Part shown: positions 59,111-64,000 of the stretch, in pieces
Layout of the letters: every line of letters begins with the position of its first letter
Numbering within the stretch: position 1 is the first letter of the stretch
From: Magicicada septendecula
Taxonomy: Eukaryota; Arthropoda; Insecta; Hemiptera; Cicadidae
Reading direction: 5' to 3'
NCBI GenBank assembly: GCA_034769895.1
Contig: CM068367.1
Span: 349,681,111-349,745,110 of the forward strand
DNA: 64,000 nt
Translations under genes and position numbers: made by a program
Notes under the pieces: generated by a model
Told to the model about the DNA's origin: nothing
Database searches by the model: none
Seen by the model: the letters and a program-made list of their open reading frames with translations, nothing else

Positions 59111-62100
59111 TGCCATGTAGATTAGATGAGAGATGCCAAAAGGCTACGGCTGTCAACTCTGGCAAGAAATCAGGCTGGCCTGGAAGCTTAAAACGGCGCG
59201 CCCATCACCGGATTTACCTATGTAAAGATTAGTACTCAATAATGAGAACATTCTAAACTACTCAGAATCTTCGCGTAAATACCGGGACGAATCTATGAAT
59301 GAAGTAACAGATAAATGTAATTTACATTTGAGAAAATAAAACTAACTATAATATTCTTCTGGTTAGTATCGTAAGACTACGAATAATATTCTAAAATACC
59401 GGTTTAGTTTTAGATAGTTTAAAGCGACACACACGGCACACGAATGTAAAGCTTTCTGTCGAAACTGATGAAATGGTACTCTTCACATATTGACCGTTAC
59501 TCAATGTAATACGTCGGTTTTCTGCGTTATGAGCGTTAAAATATAATTAAAATATGAACAAAACTCAGTACGTCTATTTATGAAATATCTCCAATAATAA
59601 TTCTCTTTAGCACACGACATTTGTTCGCCTGTCGGTATACATTTGTATCTTTTATATACATGGCATTTACAAATATAGTAGGCTACACTGTTTCCCAGTT
59701 ACATGTGTAACTACCTGTGCACTTACAGGGCATATATTGTTTTACAGAAAAATAAACATTCGAGTCAAGTGTATAATTCCTGACAAAAAGCATTGTACTG
59801 TACAATTTAACCTCTACAGTCTATATACTCGAAATACAACTCGTTTCACTAGATCTGATGGACAAAGAATGCGTTGACTTGAAACAACATACCACTGTAC
59901 AGTCATACTACATTGACGTCAACAGCCGACTGGAAAAATTTAACTTGTCAGGCGCAAAATCACGCCAGCTTTTTATGATACGTATCGTAATTAAAGTTAC
60001 CAAAGTACACGTGGAGAGAATTGTTTAATAACAAATGAAGCCTCAATTCAGTGAATTATGACAAATTATTCGTTACGAATGAACAGCTTAGTTAGGTAAC
60101 CTAATCATACGGACACAATGATTTTCAAAAGGAGACCTTGTGACAACATATAGGGATTGAATTACCCAACTTATGGAAAATGCACCTTAATTCAATTCAA
60201 AACTGTGAAACACGGAACAGGGTTTTCTTTATACCGAACTCCCAATGAAGATGCTACAGCTCTATAAAATATAACGGTAATTACCGGTTTCAAAACGTGA
60301 ACCAGGACAATTATGTAAGAAGGTAGAACAACGCGCCACTTATATTTAGAACCCGCATACATGGTCTGAACCGCATTACAATTCCAAGAAATCAAAAACT
60401 CCCCTCTTCCACACGCGGATATAAGATGAAAGGAACTGAGGCCCCCCCGAAAGTTTTTAATCAACTACACATAAATAAACTTGAATTTACAGAGTACTTT
60501 TTCATCCCCTCCCCCCAGTAATTATTACTATCAACTTCAAAATATTACATCCAAAGAGTAAATATGAAAACAGATACGTTTTTAATAATGTCATATTATT
60601 TGTTATTTTAAAAATTTAAAAATGAATCCCGCACCCCATTCAACCCCCCGTTGAGACCTTTACCGAGTCGAAAATTCGAGTACAGAAGTATCACATTCAT
60701 AAAAACTCCATTTCCTATGTTCGACTTAACAAGTCCAAACTATCTAAACTTTATAGTTAATAACCAATTAAGATTTATAACACAAACATACTATTACTCA
60801 TTTATAGACACTACTCATAATCAAACTTAAATTTAATACCGGCTTCTTTTGGTACCATGGATAGACTGCCAGCTTGAGCTGAGGCATACAGGAAACGGTA
60901 TTGTGACTGCCCATTATTGCCTAATGATGTTATGTAGAGAAACCTAACATACTTCTAATGACATCAAGCGTTTAAAATCTTTAAATAATACATACCTCCC
61001 AAACGCACTTAAAAGACAGTAAATTTTAACTGGATTCAGCAGAACAGGGATATCGATAAATTCGACTACATACCGATGTTAAATTCGGCATCGCGGTATT
61101 ATCAGCAACAATACTTGTACTCAGAAACGCGCGCGCGCGCGCGCGCGTGTGAAATATGATTTTCTAACTTGTCAGTAAATGTGACAGTAAACTGTACTAA
61201 AAATATAAACCCTGTTTAATTTTGAAAACTCTCATGACGGACATACAAGTATCTACTAATTTTTATCTTCGAAGGTAAAAGAATATTTAAGAGATAAAAT
61301 TTAAAAATAATTACCCAACACTTATCGGTTAGACAGCAATACACATTGTTAGTAAAACGTATTGAAAGTCTTCTAGTAGAAAGCAGCTCAACACGTAAAG
61401 TTTCACCACCACCTTGATACCGTGACCATCTTCCGTTGGTAAATATGTTTATCGAAACACGACATTCGAACATAAAATTATACGACTGCACTTTGAAATT
61501 CAACTAAAAAGCTATTCATAAACAAGAGACTATAGTTAATGATAAGCAAAACATTTTGAAACAGAATGATTCCCGTTACAAATTATAAAAACCATCGAAT
61601 TCAACCGTCTGTGTAATTTACTCACACGTGCTCATCAGCGCCAACGGAATCTCCTTGCCAACTCAATGAGCAAACCGTCATTTTTTACTGATAAAAACAT
61701 GTTGAACAACAAAAATTCATAACGAATACCAGTCCTTGAATTTATTAGGCTATATAAACTCCATAAATTTGTTAATACTGTTAAAACGCCGTGATCATGT
61801 AATTTTGTGGATTAATTATTAAATAAAGCATCAAGGGTGTTTTAAACGTCTCATCGTCGTTGTGGCGTCTCTGGGAGATGCTGAAATATTATAAACATTG
61901 TTATACGTCGAATAAAAACAGCCAAGAACATAAAACTGTATGTAATGTCATAACACATACAGTACTGAAGCTATAAACGTTTCTTACAATTTGACATTTA
62001 TTGATGGTAACGTTAGGAAAACAGTTTTGACCACATTCAGTAAAAGATCCAATAGTTTCTGAAGTCTAATATGGGTAATGTCATCCACAGTCACGAGACA

Positions 62101-62829
62101 TTCATTTCCAATACCACGACTGTTAAATCGCTGAGCAGACAAAATTTTCTTCTTCCCTCCAACTCCACGAGTTTTGATACCCACTATTCAGTTAAGTTTC
62201 TAGCAATCTGACAAGAAAATGAAAGTCTTAAAATTTATTTTCTTAACATCGTGCATTGTACACACTTCTAGTTTCTTACACAGACCTTCCTCTTGAATTC
62301 TGAACGCCAATTCATTGAAAAGCAAGCTTAATTGAATAGCAACAGTTGACAAGTACTTCAAATTTTATGTCAGTAATATGTTATAGAGTTTAAAACTAAG
62401 TATTAATACAGCTTTCCCCCATTAGGTAGAAATAATTTTCATATATCGGTGTTTACATCTGGTAACGGAAATGAGCAGTCATTTTGTGTTAAGTCATAGG
62501 TTAATAGATATTGTTATGGATACACTGCTCTGAATACATTAAGTACGTGTAATTCGCATGTTATCAACAATAAGTTGATACAGTACAGTACCTTTTTTTA
62601 ATTTCTTCGTTAATGTTTTTTCCTTCGCCTTTTTACATCTCCCTCCTCTCTTTACCACTAGTCTTGTTACTTCATCACTTACAGTCTTTTATTTGCTAGT
62701 TTTTTTAATTTGCTAGAAATAATACAATTTACAAAACTGAATAATATTCTGTATACTCTCTATGATCATAGAAGAAACACAGATATACGGCAGAAACTGA
62801 ATATTACGAGTATACTCAACAGGATTGCC
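59111..62829. other. No gene recognised; one (GC)n tract
   Basis: About 3.7 kb without a supported gene or element. Contains a 22-bp CG alternating tract at about 61.13 kb. Confidence 0.5.
61127..61149. repeat. (CG)n tract
   Basis: About 11 uninterrupted CG/GC dinucleotides in otherwise AT-rich DNA. Similar shorter tracts are at 9.73, 33.21 and 47.49 kb. Confidence 0.9.
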
Positions 62830-62985
62830 CAATATCGGCTGAATTGATGGAACATCTCTGAAGCCGAAGAGACGGAGAGGGTCCGAGGAAGCGCTGGAGT
62901 GGCCAGCTCTAGACTCTTTGACTGTTTGAGACCGGAACAACCATCCTTGGTTTAATCCTTGCAGCTGATGATGATGATCACGCCA
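62830..62985 (+). pseudogene. LINE 3' tail with GAT-repeat terminus
   Basis: The plus strand reads EAEETERVRGSAGVASSRLF with a degraded RRxGxxRxRW-type block, and ends in GGTTTAATCCTTGCAGCTGA TGATGATGATC. That is the same kind of TGATGATGA terminus seen at 349-363 (other strand). Strongly truncated; the protein part is weak and the call leans on the 3' end. Confidence 0.5.
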
Positions 62986-64000
62986 ACGAACAACACAATC
63001 AACTTTCTCACATTTACTAGTCCTTCTATTCACATTAGTACCTACCCAATATAAAACGGCAAGAAAGTACAACAGTATGCTGAAATCGCATTCGACCTGC
63101 TTTGTCAATGTTCACTTACCTCAATTTTTTTGTATAAGTGAAGTAATTAAAACAGAAATAATTCACTGTCACAATTATTTCTATTCTTTGCTTCTTCGTT
63201 TTATAATCTTCTGTAAATCTCTTTTAGGATGTTTTGGTACAAAGATATGTTTTGTCATTTATAAAAAATAGTAAACGCAATTCGCAAGAGATACTGGACT
63301 ACTGAAAATGTACCGTAACTCATTTACTGTGTCTTCTCACTTTCCAGGCCAAACCTGTATCTCACATTACCACAACTTATCTCAAACTTACCCACAAATT
63401 ACCACGTGTTTTACACCTAGCTCCTTCTTTTCTTCCCATAACAGTGCAGGCCTACCATGTTTTGAGCACATACACACTGTGGTAATCACTTTTTCAGTCA
63501 ACATGAGACATTGTAGAATTGTAGACATAACCTACAAACGAATCTGGGGCACCAAAGCATCCTCCTTACACTTATATACTCCATACGAAATATCAATCGC
63601 ATTCACCCGTCTCGCTAGTGTCCTGCTGCGTCTCGACAAGCTACGATATCACATATACTCGTAATACTGCCGCAAAGACGTGATATCTAATGTGACTGTC
63701 CAAATCCAATCAATGCTTTTCTCGGAAGTACTAGTAATCGTATATTGTTACCCTACATCCCTATTTCTGTTGTACATAAATTACATGCATTCGTTTCAAT
63801 ATTTACATGAAAGTAATATTTGCATGAGCTCGAACATCACGTAAGTGTGTGCCATCGGGACTAGTCGAACATCTCCTAGTTCATTATTGGGAACAAAAGG
63901 AAAAGTGGACAAGAAGCTATTAAAATTCGTAAAGTAATACATCCGCCCAGTACTCTCAACAGTTCTCGGAAGCCGACAAGGCCAGTCTGGATTTGCGAGT
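62986..64000. other. No gene recognised
   Basis: Short motif-free frames, including a 118-codon one at 63308-63664 without any recognisable domain. Confidence 0.5.

Noticed and set aside
63308..63664. 118-codon open frame
   Set aside because: No domain, signal peptide, splice site or repeat similarity recognised. Length alone is not enough in a 64-kb window.

Overview
The window looks like intergenic, repeat-rich DNA from an animal, most likely an arthropod with a large genome (perhaps a hemimetabolous insect). It is AT-rich and has no operon-like packing. Nearly every recognisable coding stretch is a decayed or rearranged transposable element. The species cannot be named from the sequence. 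Only one short exon looks like an ordinary host gene: a signal-peptide exon followed by a consensus donor site, on the minus strand at 48.6 kb.

Layout. 0-3.1 kb: three different 5'-truncated LINE (non-LTR) tails, one of which still carries a reverse transcriptase motif A. 5.1 kb: an isolated hammerhead ribozyme candidate. 8.5-9.0 kb: two dispersed repeats with partners at 11.3 and 25.9 kb. 10.8-12.6 kb: a Mutator-like (MULE) transposase relic interrupted by a 101-bp insertion. 12.6-18.0 kb: two copies of one element in opposite orientation. The longer copy (A) carries a broken transposon protein with a Cys-rich tail. The shorter (B) carries a piece of Penelope reverse transcriptase. 20.2 kb: an internally deleted copy of the transposon found at 34.3 kb. 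21-26 kb: two more LINE tails and a tRNA-like SINE.

27.6-30.6 kb: a compact composite made of a (TA)n tract, a 294-bp tandem duplication, and two head-to-head 3' fragments of a GIY-YIG Penelope-like element (PLE) with three hammerhead motifs. 34.3-36.6 kb: a DNA-transposon-like element encoding a protein of a widespread uncharacterised family. 36.58-40.55 kb: a complete-ended LTR retrotransposon (Ty3/gypsy type, minus strand). It has lost RT, RNase H and most of integrase, and its protease segment is expanded to four near-identical 72-residue copies.

44.9-46.0 kb: a ~165-bp satellite-like array invaded by a hammerhead-bearing palindromic insertion. 46.2 kb: another hammerhead-bearing insertion inside a third fragment of the 20/34-kb family. 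52.9-53.4 kb: a degenerate tandem repeat. 55.4-57.7 kb: a truncated Helitron with duplicated 5' sequence and an inverted copy of its 3' end. 58.9 and 62.9 kb: more LINE tails. The remaining DNA shows only microsatellites and sequence I do not recognise.

The unifying theme is small self-cleaving RNA motifs. Six hammerhead candidates of three sequence types occur here. All have a short, self-complementary stem III, the form that favours cleavage as a dimer, and three of them sit at the end of a Penelope-like ORF.
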